A DNA stretch of 64,000 bases, taken from the NCBI GenBank assembly GCA_964507045.1, contig CAZDOO010000003.1:1-64000 (forward strand), read 5' to 3'. Each line of letters starts with the position of its first letter. The stretch's first letter is position 1. This DNA is from UBA8199 sp964507045. GTDB taxonomy: Bacteria > Verrucomicrobiota > Verrucomicrobiia > Limisphaerales > UBA8199. Under the pieces are notes generated by a model. The model did not search any database. It was not told where the DNA came from and saw only the letters and a list, made by a program, of their open reading frames with translations. Below, piece by piece: positions 49,060 through 58,043 of this stretch. The translations under genes and the position numbers were made by a program.

Positions 49060-49563
49060 TCAAGTCATCAGGGCCATTTGCCCGGGCGTGAGCAGCCATT
49101 CCAGGGCGGCGCAACGGCCATGCTTCAGCGACTCGGTCGTGAGCCTGCACAGGCCGCCCTTCTTGAGTGTCACCGAGCAACTCCTCTTGCCGGCCACCAG
49201 CAGTGAGATCAGCCCGCTCAGATAGGGTTCGTGCCCAACCAGCAGAACGCTTTCCGGCGCCGGCTGGAGGCGGTTGAGGAACTCGACGAGTCGGCGTGTG
49301 CTGCCATCAGGCACCAGGCTGTCCGAGAATCTGAGCTTCTTGCGGAGGTCGAGGGTTTTGGCAACAACTTCGGCGGTTTGATGCGCGCGCAAGTAGGGGC
49401 TGGAAAGCACCAGATCGAAGCTCAGCTCCAGCGCCTGCATGGCCTCGGCGATGACCCGGAGCTTGCGCTCGCCTTCCGGGGAGAGCGGCCGGTCGGCATC
49501 CTGCGCATAACCGGGAGAGCCGCGCTCGACGGCGATGCCGTGACGCAGGAGGCAGAGGTTCAT
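49060..49563 (-). CDS. phosphohistidine phosphatase SixA-like
   Basis: SixA-type enzymes remove phosphate from histidine in phosphotransfer proteins. The 167-residue protein has the histidine-phosphatase RHG motif at residues 7-9 (LCLLRHGIAVERG), the second catalytic His in LLVGHEPYLS and the DLVLSSPYLRAHQTAEVV block. The ATG at 49563 overlaps the end of the CHAD gene by ATGA, and the order ppk1-CHAD-sixA is on one strand. A role in polyphosphate or phosphohistidine metabolism is likely but the substrate is not known. Confidence 0.88.
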   Translation of the reverse strand: MNLCLLRHGIAVERGSPGYAQDADRPLSPEGERKLRVIAEAMQALELSFDLVLSSPYLRAHQTAEVVAKTLDLRKKLRFSDSLVPDGSTRRLVEFLNRLQPAPESVLLVGHEPYLSGLISLLVAGKRSCSVTLKKGGLCRLTTESLKHGRCAALEWLLTPGQMALMT

Positions 49564-50531
49564 AGGCTATGCGCTTTCGTTGCGGATTGTTGATGCGCCG
49601 CGGCGGGCACGGCGCCGGAAAGCGGCAGGGGCCAGAACGCGAGCAACTGGCCCGAGGCGCGCAAGTATACCCGGATCAACCGCTGACGACGGCGCAAGAG
49701 CTGTTTGCGGAAACGCCGCACGGCTTCTGGGTTAACCGCCTGCTTGGCGAGAAACTCGTCCAGCCCCCCGAGGAGCACTTCAGCATCCTGGATGTTGCCC
49801 AGCATCGTCTGGTAACGGCGCATCGCCTTCAGGCGCTGACGGGTCACGGCCGGCAGACACGGCGCCAGCGCTTCCACCATGTAACGGAACTTCTTGAACG
49901 CCACCCGCGTGCGGTGAATGGTCGCGGAGTCACGCGGGTTGATGCGTGCGCGCAGTCGGCTGGCGCGGCGGAAGGCGCGACCCGCCGAACGCGACAGGGC
50001 CGCGAGCGCCTTCCTGGGGGCGGCCCCGGCGATTGCCGTCGCCAGGTATTCCCGGCACTCGGCCACCAGTTTACCGAGGCGGCGGGCTTTGACCTTTCTG
50101 ATCTGTTTGCGGGCTCGCCGGGCAAAGCGCTGCTCCCGCTTGCGCAAGTTGGCCCGAAACAGCCCGGCGACGGTTGAGGCGCGGTGCAGCTTGACCAGCG
50201 TCTCCAGTTGCACCTGTGTGTCGCGCAGGTCGTCGAGCAGGTCGAGACGCCGTTTGAGCAGGCGCCGCACTTTCCCGACGCGCCGGGCGGGGAGCAAGCC
50301 GTCCAGCAGTTCCAGGCAGGACAGCAGCCGCCGCGTCTCGACCCGGAACTCATGGATGGCCTTGAGGGTGAACTTGTCCTGGCAGTGCTTCAGCGCCTGG
50401 CGGTAACGCTTCCATTGTTGCTGCAGCAAACCGTCCGCAAAGTCCCTGCTGTTCCCAGCGAAGCCGGGCGGCAGCACCGGGGCGCGAGAGGCCGACCGGT
50501 GGGCTTTGCGGGCTGGCGCCGCGGGGCTCAT
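49560..50531 (-). CDS. CHAD domain protein
   Basis: CHAD (conserved histidine alpha-helical) domains bind inorganic polyphosphate. The 323-residue protein starts MSPAAPARKAHRSASR. It is extremely rich in Arg and Lys and mostly helical, with the conserved histidine helices (KAIHEFRVETRRLL about residue 60, TIHRTRVAFKKFRYMVEAL about 235). Positively charged helix faces suit polyphosphate binding. The gene lies 7 bp after ppk1 and overlaps sixA, so the protein probably binds or directs the polymer made by Ppk1. Confidence 0.88.
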   Translation of the reverse strand: MSPAAPARKAHRSASRAPVLPPGFAGNSRDFADGLLQQQWKRYRQALKHCQDKFTLKAIHEFRVETRRLLSCLELLDGLLPARRVGKVRRLLKRRLDLLDDLRDTQVQLETLVKLHRASTVAGLFRANLRKREQRFARRARKQIRKVKARRLGKLVAECREYLATAIAGAAPRKALAALSRSAGRAFRRASRLRARINPRDSATIHRTRVAFKKFRYMVEALAPCLPAVTRQRLKAMRRYQTMLGNIQDAEVLLGGLDEFLAKQAVNPEAVRRFRKQLLRRRQRLIRVYLRASGQLLAFWPLPLSGAVPAAAHQQSATKAHSL

Positions 50532-50538
50532 GACGAGA

Positions 50539-52692
50539 TCACTTCTTTTGCTTCCGCGCCTCGAAGGGCGAGGGGGCGAGTTTGACCAGCGGGTACCGAG
50601 TCTTGCCGTCCACCGATTTGCGGAGCGCTTCCGCCCCAGCCGTGGCCACGGCCATAAACTGGACCTGGCTGCGGCAGGGCTGGCCACCCCGAGTCGCTGT
50701 GGCACGCTGATAGGAACCATCGGACTGCAGGAAGCGGGCCTTGGCAGTGTCCGCCAGCGAGATCGCCAGCAATTCGCTGATCACCCGCTCGCGCAATACG
50801 CCATCCTCCACGGGGATGGCCAGCTCGATGCGCCGGAAGAAATTGCGCGGCATCCAGTCGGCGCTGCTGAGGAACACCTGCGGCTGGCAGGCGTTCTCGA
50901 AATAGTAAATACGGCTGTGCTCCAGGAACCGGTCCACAATGCTCCGCACGGTGATATTCTCACTGACTCCCTTGAGCCCCGGTCGCAGGCAGCAGATGCC
51001 GCGCACCACCAGGTCGATCTTCACCCCAGCCGCCGACGCCTGATACAGCGCCTCAATCACCTCGCGGTCAGCCAGGGAGTTGAGCTTCAGAATAATGCGC
51101 GCGGGCAAGCCCTGGCGGGCATTCTGCGCCTCGCGTTGGACCAGAGCCAGCAGGCGGTTGTGCAGGTCAAACGGCGCGGCCACCAGCTTGCGCAAGCCCT
51201 GGAACTGGCAGATGCCGGTCAGCAGATTGAAGAAGTTGGTGGCATCTTCGCCAAACTCGGGGCGGCAGGTGAACAGCCCCAGGTCGGTGTAAATCTTTGC
51301 GGTGGTGGGATTGTAGTTGCCAGTGGCCAGGTGCACGTAGCGGCGGATTTGATGTCCTTCGCGCCGCACCACCAAGCAGCTCTTGGCGTGTATTTTGAAG
51401 CCGACCAGGCCATAGACCACGTGCACCCCGGCTTCTTCGAGCTGCCGCGCCCAAAGGATGTTGTTCGCCTCGTCAAAGCGGGCGCGCAGCTCGACCACCG
51501 CCGTCACCTGCTTGCCGTTCCGGACGGCATTCTCCAGCGCGCCGATGATACGCCGGTCCCCCCCTGTGCGGTAGAGCGTCTGTTTGATGGCCAGCACGTC
51601 CGGATCCGATGCCGCCTGCTGGAGGAACTCCACCACACTGTTGAAGCTCTCGTAGGGGTGATGCAGCAGAATGTCCCGCTCGCGGATGGCCGCGAACAAA
51701 TCCGTCCGCTGGCGCAGGCCGGCAGCCACCGGCGCCACAAACGGCGGGTCGCGCAGCTCGGGCGAATGATCTCCTTCGATCAGCGCCATCAGCCGCGTCG
51801 GATTCAGCGGCCCGTCAATCAGGTACAAATCGTCCGTGGTCAGGCGCAGCGTCTTAAGCAGCGTCTCGCGGATAGCCGGCGGGCACTGGCAATCAATCTC
51901 CAATCGCACCGCGTCCCCCTTGCGGCGGTTGTGCAGCTCGTTCTCGACCGCCTTGAGCAGGTTGGCCGTCTCCTCCTCGTCAATATAGAGCTCGCTGTTG
52001 CGCGTGACGCGGAACGGCCAATACCCGAGCAGCTTCGTGCCCGGAAACAGATCCGCCAGGTAATGCCCGATCAGCCGGCCCAGATAGACGTAGTCCTGCC
52101 GCCCGTCGGTGCGAGGCAACTTGACGATGCGCGGCAGGATGCGCGGGATCTGCACCACGGCCATGTGCTTGTGCGCCTCCCCGCTTCGGGCCATCTCCAG
52201 CCGCACGATCAGGTTGAGCGACTTGTTGAGCAACTGCGGGAACGGGTGGGCGGGGTCAATCGCCAGCGGCGTCAACACCGGGCGGACTTGTGTGTGATAA
52301 TACTCCTCGACCCATGCCCGGTCAGCCGCGTCCAGCGCCGCCAGCTCCAGCAGCCGGATGCCATTGGCCGCCAGCGCGGGCGCCAATGCGTTCCGCCAGC
52401 AGGAGTATTGCTCCTCGACCATGCGGCGCACCCGCTTGACGATAGCGCGGAAAGTCTCGCTCGCTGTCAAACCGTCCATGGTGCGCTCGACCACCTCGCT
52501 CTCGATCTGCTGCTTGATGCCGGCCACCCGCACCTCGAAAAACTCATCCAGGTTCGAGCTGACGATGCAGAAGAACTTCATCCGCTCCAGCAGCGGATTC
52601 TGCGGGTCGAGCACCTCTTCCAACACGCGGTGGTTGAACTCGAGCCAGCTCAGCTCACGATTAATGAAATGAGCCGGGCCGAAAGTCTTCAT
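50539..52692 (-). CDS. ppk1: polyphosphate kinase 1
   Basis: Ppk1 polymerises the gamma-phosphate of ATP to polyphosphate through a phosphohistidine. The start at 52692 gives MKTFGPAHFINRELSWLEFN and 717 residues, a normal length. Visible features are SSNLDEFFEVRV in the N-domain, YRTGGDRRIIGALENAV, VVELRARFDEANNI, the catalytic-His region GFKIHAKSCLV and the C-terminal LSSADWMPRNFFRRIEL. The downstream CHAD and SixA genes make a compact polyphosphate-linked operon. A long overlapping reading on the other strand is a shadow. Confidence 0.95.
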   Translation of the reverse strand: MKTFGPAHFINRELSWLEFNHRVLEEVLDPQNPLLERMKFFCIVSSNLDEFFEVRVAGIKQQIESEVVERTMDGLTASETFRAIVKRVRRMVEEQYSCWRNALAPALAANGIRLLELAALDAADRAWVEEYYHTQVRPVLTPLAIDPAHPFPQLLNKSLNLIVRLEMARSGEAHKHMAVVQIPRILPRIVKLPRTDGRQDYVYLGRLIGHYLADLFPGTKLLGYWPFRVTRNSELYIDEEETANLLKAVENELHNRRKGDAVRLEIDCQCPPAIRETLLKTLRLTTDDLYLIDGPLNPTRLMALIEGDHSPELRDPPFVAPVAAGLRQRTDLFAAIRERDILLHHPYESFNSVVEFLQQAASDPDVLAIKQTLYRTGGDRRIIGALENAVRNGKQVTAVVELRARFDEANNILWARQLEEAGVHVVYGLVGFKIHAKSCLVVRREGHQIRRYVHLATGNYNPTTAKIYTDLGLFTCRPEFGEDATNFFNLLTGICQFQGLRKLVAAPFDLHNRLLALVQREAQNARQGLPARIILKLNSLADREVIEALYQASAAGVKIDLVVRGICCLRPGLKGVSENITVRSIVDRFLEHSRIYYFENACQPQVFLSSADWMPRNFFRRIELAIPVEDGVLRERVISELLAISLADTAKARFLQSDGSYQRATATRGGQPCRSQVQFMAVATAGAEALRKSVDGKTRYPLVKLAPSPFEARKQKK

Positions 52693-53036
52693 GTTTGCTT
52701 TGGATTCCACAACCACTCGCAAAGTAGCCGCCCCCAGCCGGTTTGGGAAGTTACAAAGCAGCCACTGTCCATTTATGTGACAGTGAGGGCCCCCGATTGC
52801 GGCTTCCGGGCACCGATATGTTCTGGCATAGCCACCCGCAAACACACTAGGGTTCCTCCCGGAAGTCACCGTAGGGCCACCGCAGTCGGCCCCGGGAGTT
52901 TGGTGGACTTGCGGAATCGCCGACTTGGGAGAGGGGCTGCCACCGCTTCAAGAAACACGATGCGCCAGCCGCGGAAGCAGGCCCCCAGCCGGCGTTGACA
53001 CTCCGGCGGATTGATCGGTATATTCTGACGCTTTAT
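52693..53036. other. intergenic region between divergent ppk1 and asd
   Basis: This 344-bp stretch contains an imperfect palindrome CACTGTC...GACAGTG (52763-52785) on the ppk1 side and the asd promoter (52995-53024) on the other. No further structure was recognised, and no clear ppk1 promoter was found. Confidence 0.5.
52995..53024 (+). promoter_or_regulatory. near-consensus sigma70 promoter of asd
   Basis: A perfect TTGACA (52995-53000) and TATATT (53019-53024) are separated by 18 bp. The predicted start near 53031 is only about 6 nt before the ATG of asd (53037), so the transcript would have a very short leader. Confidence 0.75.
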
Positions 53037-54041
53037 ATGAATCGCAATCCGCATGTGGCTGTGGTCGGCGCGACGGGCGCCGTCGGCATCGAGATGATCA
53101 AGACGCTAGAGCAGCGCAATTTCCCGGTCGGGAACCTGACGCTGCTGGCGTCCGCCCGCTCGGTGGGCAAAAAGCTCAAGTATCGCGGCAAGGATATCAC
53201 GGTTGCGGAGTTGAAGCAGGATTCGTTTAGCGGCATTGACATCGCGCTGTTTAGCGCCGGGGGCAGCATCTCGAAGGAATACGCCCCCATCGCCGCCCAG
53301 GCCGGGTGCGTGGTCATTGACAACTCCAGCGCCTTTCGCATGGACGACAAAGTCCCGCTGGTAGTCCCGGAGGTCAACGCCGACGACGTGAAGTGGCATA
53401 AAGGGATCATCGCCAACCCCAACTGCACCACGGCCATTACCCTCATGGCGCTGTATCCGCTGCACGCCGCCTTTGGCTGCAAACGCATCTTTGCCTCCAG
53501 CTACCAGGCCGTTTCCGGCACGGGCGCCAAGGCCATCGCCGAGCTGGAGCGCCAGGTGGACCAGATCGTCAGGAAGCAGCCGGTCACCCGCGAAATCTAT
53601 CCGCACCAGATCGCTTTCAACGTCCTGCCGCACGTGGATGCCTTCCTGCCCACCGGCTATACCAAGGAAGAGATGAAGATGGAGAATGAAGGCCGCAAGA
53701 TTATGCATCACCCGGCGTTTCGGGCGAGCGTGACCTGCGTGCGCGTGCCGGTCTATCGCGCGCACTCGGTCGCCGTCAGCGCCGAGTTCGAGCGGCCGGT
53801 GACGGTCGAGGCGGCGCTGGAGGTGCTCAAGAAGGCGCCGGGCCTGGACGTGGTTGACAACCCGGCCAAGTGCGAGTATCCGCTCCCGCTCTACCAATCG
53901 GACAAGTACAACTGCGCCGTCGGCCGCCTCCGCAAGGACTGCGCGCTGGATAACGGCCTCTGTTTCTGGGTCAGCGGCGACCAGCTTCTCAAAGGCGCCG
54001 CGCTTAACGCGGTGCAGATCGCCGAAGTGCTGCTGAAGTAA
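53037..54041 (+). CDS. asd: aspartate-semialdehyde dehydrogenase
   Basis: Asd converts aspartyl phosphate to aspartate semialdehyde for lysine, threonine, methionine and diaminopimelate synthesis. The 334-residue product begins MNRNPHVAVVGATGAVGIEM with the Rossmann motif, has SSYQAVSGTGAKA, the catalytic Cys130 in NPNCTTAI and a probable catalytic His in VPVYRAHS. An in-frame TTG upstream is not a start but part of the promoter's -35 box. It stands as a single gene divergent from ppk1. Confidence 0.95.
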   Translation: MNRNPHVAVVGATGAVGIEMIKTLEQRNFPVGNLTLLASARSVGKKLKYRGKDITVAELKQDSFSGIDIALFSAGGSISKEYAPIAAQAGCVVIDNSSAFRMDDKVPLVVPEVNADDVKWHKGIIANPNCTTAITLMALYPLHAAFGCKRIFASSYQAVSGTGAKAIAELERQVDQIVRKQPVTREIYPHQIAFNVLPHVDAFLPTGYTKEEMKMENEGRKIMHHPAFRASVTCVRVPVYRAHSVAVSAEFERPVTVEAALEVLKKAPGLDVVDNPAKCEYPLPLYQSDKYNCAVGRLRKDCALDNGLCFWVSGDQLLKGAALNAVQIAEVLLK

Positions 54042-54087
54042 CCGGTGGCCGACTGCGGGCCAGGCGCCCAGTGCGCCTGGACGGCGC

Positions 54088-55311
54088 TCATCTTGAGCCA
54101 GCCGAAGATTCGGGCTGCTGCCGTGAAGCCAGGATGTCCGGATACGCAATGGATTCGCCCCAATCCAGAATGATCGCTTTGGGCAGATTCTCGCCGCCTT
54201 GGAGGATCTGAAGTGTCTTCAGGACTGACATCCGGTGCCCTACGCTGTGGCCCAATTCGTTTTCGTGCCCGGTGATTGTAAGTTTGGGATTTATGATCTT
54301 CATGCAGGGGACAAGGCCCGACCAGCAGTTCGCCAGCGATAGATCAACCCTCCCGTGCTTCGCGATGTCATTGTAAATAGCCGTGTTCGAGTTGTCGCCA
54401 TTGTGGAAGACTGTGCAGCCATCAAGCGCAACGGTGTACACGCTGCACAGCGTCTCCCGGTTTTGCCGGCCCGGATAACAGCGAATCGCGGCACCCCCAA
54501 TGTCCAGCGGTTCCTTGGAGTCATCGTACAGCGTGATGAAATTCACCGGCTTCTCCTTTAGCTGCAAGATGCGCAAGACGTCCGCGGTTGCGGGCGTCGG
54601 CACGATGACTTTCTTCTTGCCCACCTTGATCATAGCGTGGACCACCTGGGGACTGACGTGGTCATCATGGGCATGCGAGAGAAAGAGAATGTCCAATTCG
54701 TTCACGAGCCCCGCAATCTGCTCGGGATTAAGGGGGCGCGGCACGCCGGGGTTGATATCGAACCCAACCGTATGATTCTTGCTTTTGACCACAAAGCCCA
54801 TGTTGTAGAGCTTCCAAACTCGCAGGCCCTGATCCACCCTGGCCGTCTTGATTTCCCGAAGAGCCGGAAGCATGCGCTCGATGTAATAGTCGCCGACCGC
54901 GCGTTCCCACGCCTCCTTGAGCTTCGGGTCGGCGGTGTTTTGATTATCCACGTGAAGCGGATAGTCCAACACCTTCAAAGCCGCCTCGCGGACCGACTGG
55001 TTCCGCGGCGCGGGCGGATAAGCCTGCAATACGCGGGCCACCCAATCCAGCGTGGCCCCCATCCAGGCATGGGGGTCCTTGGCGGACTTGTCCCGTGCGA
55101 CGAGTGCTTTGGCTTCTTCGGCGACCGGCACGCCTTGGAACGCGTCGGCAAACCTCGTAATCTCGACCATGGCCGCCGCACGAATTGTGGCCTCGTCCGA
55201 GTCTTTAAGATTGACCGGCCATGCCCATTTCCAATCCTCGGCGCAAAGCGCCTTGGTCGAGATGAATAGGGTGAGGATCGTGGTGACTAACAGGCATGAT
55301 CTGATTTTCAT
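54088..55311 (-). CDS. secreted MBL-fold metallo-hydrolase (UlaG/RomA-like)
   Basis: The 407-residue protein has a signal peptide (about residues 1-23), an extra N-terminal helical domain (about 24-160) and an MBL fold with the metal motif SHAHDDHVSP (about residues 215-224), GFDINPGVPRPL before it and FHNGDNSNT later. The pattern resembles UlaG/RomA-like or N-acyl-phosphatidylethanolamine phospholipase-type hydrolases. The substrate is unknown. It is the only gene on this strand in the immediate area and is convergent with asd. Confidence 0.82.
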   Translation of the reverse strand: MKIRSCLLVTTILTLFISTKALCAEDWKWAWPVNLKDSDEATIRAAAMVEITRFADAFQGVPVAEEAKALVARDKSAKDPHAWMGATLDWVARVLQAYPPAPRNQSVREAALKVLDYPLHVDNQNTADPKLKEAWERAVGDYYIERMLPALREIKTARVDQGLRVWKLYNMGFVVKSKNHTVGFDINPGVPRPLNPEQIAGLVNELDILFLSHAHDDHVSPQVVHAMIKVGKKKVIVPTPATADVLRILQLKEKPVNFITLYDDSKEPLDIGGAAIRCYPGRQNRETLCSVYTVALDGCTVFHNGDNSNTAIYNDIAKHGRVDLSLANCWSGLVPCMKIINPKLTITGHENELGHSVGHRMSVLKTLQILQGGENLPKAIILDWGESIAYPDILASRQQPESSAGSR

Positions 55312-55705
55312 GGTCGTATTCTCAATAGGTGACGGTAATCCTGGGGCGAAACTGACCGGACTTTGCTTCTTGCGTCCGCATACCCATCAGTGCTGCGTGT
55401 GAGGAATTGGATTATGGATATGTGGTCTTCTCTATTGTCTTAAGTGTTGCACTTGCGCGGATGAGGTTATCCGGATTTCCCGCGAAAAGGAGAAGAAAGT
55501 GAAGATCGTGGAAGAAGAGCCGCTTTCCCTCGCAAAGGGGAAAGAGGTGGACGCTGTGGTGCAGCCCCATGAGGCCGATGCAGATTGCCGAAGCAGGCGA
55601 CCATCGTCCGGAGGCTGGCTCTAACCCCCCCCTCGCTGGATCGCCTTCGGCAAGCCGGGTGAAGTCGGCCGGGAGCATTTTCCGCCGTTCCCCGTCCAAC
55701 CGGGT
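55312..55705. other. intergenic region with possible small ORF
   Basis: On the plus strand a GTG at 55499 is preceded by AAAAGGAGAAGAAA, a good Shine-Dalgarno sequence, and opens 41 codons (VKIVEEEPLSLAKGKEVDAVV, ending SGGWL) to a stop at 55622-55624. Nothing resembles it by eye, so it is only a candidate. No promoter, terminator or repeat was otherwise recognised here. Confidence 0.25.
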
Positions 55706-58030
55706 ATGAAACGATGGACGATTGTGGCGGTTTGGCTCGGTTTGCTTTGGACGGTTACCCCGGCGTTTGCGGCCGGTCTCATCATTGTGGAGGATGCGCA
55801 CTGGCACCCGGGGCCTATGCCGCCACCCTTCATTCCACCGCACCCGCCGCGGCCGTGGCCGCCGCCCCGCCCGCATCCCTTCGCCCCGCTGGATGTGAAT
55901 TACGTCAAGGTCCACACGCGCATCACCGACCAGGTCGCCGTCACGTCCGTGGACCAGGAGTTCTACAATCCTAATCCCGCACGCCTGGAAGGCACGTTCG
56001 TGTTCCCCATCCCCAAAGGGGCGCACATCAACAAGTTCACGATGGAGATAGACGGCAAGCAAGTGGAGGCCGAACTGCTCCCGGCGGACAAGGCGCGGCG
56101 GATCTACGAAGACATTGTCCGCAAGCTGAAAGACCCCGCCCTGCTCGAATACGCCGGGCGCGACGTCTTCAAGGTCCGCATCTTCCCGATCGAGCCGAAC
56201 AGCAAGAAGCGCATCACGCTCTCCTACACCGAGCTGCTCAAGTCGGAGGACGGCCTGGTCAGCTACGTGCTGCCGCTGAACACGGAGAAGTTCTCCGCCA
56301 AGCCGGTCCGCAGCGTGAGCGTGAAGGTGGACCTGGAGAGCAAGCGTCCGCTCAAATCCATCTACTCGCCGAGCCATGCGGTCGAGGTCAAGCGAGACGG
56401 CTCGAACCGGGCCACCGCCGGTTATGAGGCCAGCGAAGTTCACGGGGACGCGGATTTCGCGCTCTATTTCGCGCCGGAGAAGGACGAGTTGGGCGTCAAC
56501 TTGCTGGCGCATCGCAGAAGCGATGAGGACGGCTACTTCCTGCTGCTCGTGTCGCCAGGGGTGGACGTGAAGGAAAAGCAGGTGGTGATGAAGGACGTCG
56601 CCTTCGTGCTGGACACCTCGGGTTCGATGGCGGGCAAGAAGCTGGATCAGGCCAAGAAGGCGCTGCAATTCTGCGTGGAGAACCTGAACGACGGCGACCG
56701 GTTCGAGATCATCCGCTTCTCCACGGAGGTCGAGCCGCTCTTTGACAAGCTCGTCAGCGCCTCCAAGTCCAACCGTGCGAAGGCTGACGACTTCATCAAG
56801 GACCTCAAGCCCATCGGCGGCACGGCCATTGACGACGCCCTGCGCAAGGCGCTGGCTTTGCGGCCCGGCGGGGACGACCGCCCTTTCGTGGTGATCTTCC
56901 TCACCGACGGCCGCCCCACCATCGGCACCACCGGGGAGGATGAGATCGTGGCCAACGTGAAGAAGGAGAACGACGGCCGCACGCGCATCTTCTGCTTCGG
57001 CATCGGCACGGATGTGAACACGCATTTGCTGGACCGGGTCACGGAGCAAACCCGCGCCGCCAGCCAGTACGTCCTGCCGGAGGAAGACCTGGAGGTGAAG
57101 GTGTCCAACTTCTTCTCCAAAATCAAAGAGCCCGTGCTGGCGAACCCGACCCTCAAGTTCACCGGCGACATCCGCGCGACGAAGCTCTATCCCTCAACCC
57201 TGCCCGACCTGTTCAAGGGCGAGCAACTGGTACTGGTGGGCCGCTATTCCGGCAACGGCGATTCGGCGGTGATCGTCCAGGGAACGGTGAACGGCACCGA
57301 GAGGAAGCTCACCTACGAAGTGAGGTTCCCGCAGGAGACTGCCGAAAACGAGTTCATCCCGCGCCTGTGGGCCACCCGCCGCGTCGGCTACCTGCTGGAT
57401 GAGATCCGCCTGCACGGCGAGAACTCCGAGCTGCGCGACGAGGTGACCGACCTGGCGCGCAAGTATGGCATCGTCACCCCCTACACGGCCTACCTGATTC
57501 TCGAGGATGAAAGCCAGCGGAATGTGCCGATGCCCATGCGGTCGCTGCAAAGCTTCGACGCGGATGGTGGGGCGCGGCGCGAGGCGGCGGAGGCCTGGAA
57601 CCGGCTCAATGCGGAGCGCTCAGGTGGCGGGGCCGTGGCAGGCGCGCGTTATAACTTCGCCCTGAAAGACGCAGTGGCGGCAGCGCCCGCCGCCAGCTCT
57701 GGCTCCCTGGAGGCGGAGAAGGCCCTGGGACTCTCTCGTGCTTCAAGCTCCATCGCCGCAAAGTCAGCGGCCGATCGCAGCAAAGAGCGGCTGGTGCAGT
57801 ACTCTCAGCAGTCGCAGTTCATCAACGGCAAGAACTTCTTCCAGAACAACAACCAGTGGCTGGACACAGCCGTGCAGAACCACCCGAAAGCCAAGCGTGT
57901 GCGCATTCAGTTCGGCTCGGCGGAATACTTCGACCTGATCGCCAAGAACAACGAAGCGCTGCCTTGGCTGGCGCTGGGGCAAAGCGTGCAGTTCGTCCTG
58001 AATAACACGGTTTATGACATCTACGAGTGA
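55706..58030 (+). CDS. secreted VIT and von Willebrand A domain protein
   Basis: The 774-residue protein has a signal peptide (about residues 1-22), a Pro/His-rich stretch (about 30-58), a VIT domain (about 60-190: VKVHTRITDQVAVTSVDQEF, then EGTFVFPIPKGAHINKF) and a vWA domain (about 285-450) with an intact MIDAS motif (DTSGSMAG). The C-terminal third contains IRLHGENSELRDEVTDLARKYGIVTPYTAYL. VIT-vWA proteins resemble inter-alpha-trypsin inhibitor heavy chains and are found in the envelope of many bacteria. A second vWA gene follows 13 bp later. Confidence 0.92.
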   Translation: MKRWTIVAVWLGLLWTVTPAFAAGLIIVEDAHWHPGPMPPPFIPPHPPRPWPPPRPHPFAPLDVNYVKVHTRITDQVAVTSVDQEFYNPNPARLEGTFVFPIPKGAHINKFTMEIDGKQVEAELLPADKARRIYEDIVRKLKDPALLEYAGRDVFKVRIFPIEPNSKKRITLSYTELLKSEDGLVSYVLPLNTEKFSAKPVRSVSVKVDLESKRPLKSIYSPSHAVEVKRDGSNRATAGYEASEVHGDADFALYFAPEKDELGVNLLAHRRSDEDGYFLLLVSPGVDVKEKQVVMKDVAFVLDTSGSMAGKKLDQAKKALQFCVENLNDGDRFEIIRFSTEVEPLFDKLVSASKSNRAKADDFIKDLKPIGGTAIDDALRKALALRPGGDDRPFVVIFLTDGRPTIGTTGEDEIVANVKKENDGRTRIFCFGIGTDVNTHLLDRVTEQTRAASQYVLPEEDLEVKVSNFFSKIKEPVLANPTLKFTGDIRATKLYPSTLPDLFKGEQLVLVGRYSGNGDSAVIVQGTVNGTERKLTYEVRFPQETAENEFIPRLWATRRVGYLLDEIRLHGENSELRDEVTDLARKYGIVTPYTAYLILEDESQRNVPMPMRSLQSFDADGGARREAAEAWNRLNAERSGGGAVAGARYNFALKDAVAAAPAASSGSLEAEKALGLSRASSSIAAKSAADRSKERLVQYSQQSQFINGKNFFQNNNQWLDTAVQNHPKAKRVRIQFGSAEYFDLIAKNNEALPWLALGQSVQFVLNNTVYDIYE

Positions 58031-58043
58031 ATTCGGAGTCTCT

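Noticed and set aside
52763..52785. A PhoB box upstream of ppk1
   Set aside because: The sequence is an inverted, not a direct, repeat, and only one half resembles the Pho half-site, so a Pho box is not supported.
50506..52998. A plus-strand open frame of about 830 codons opposite ppk1
   Set aside because: It is antisense to ppk1, which carries clear catalytic motifs, and shows only His/Gln/Arg-rich composition.
55412..57049. A minus-strand open frame of about 545 codons opposite the VIT-vWA gene
   Set aside because: The VIT and MIDAS motifs are on the plus strand, and the minus-strand product has no recognisable domain.
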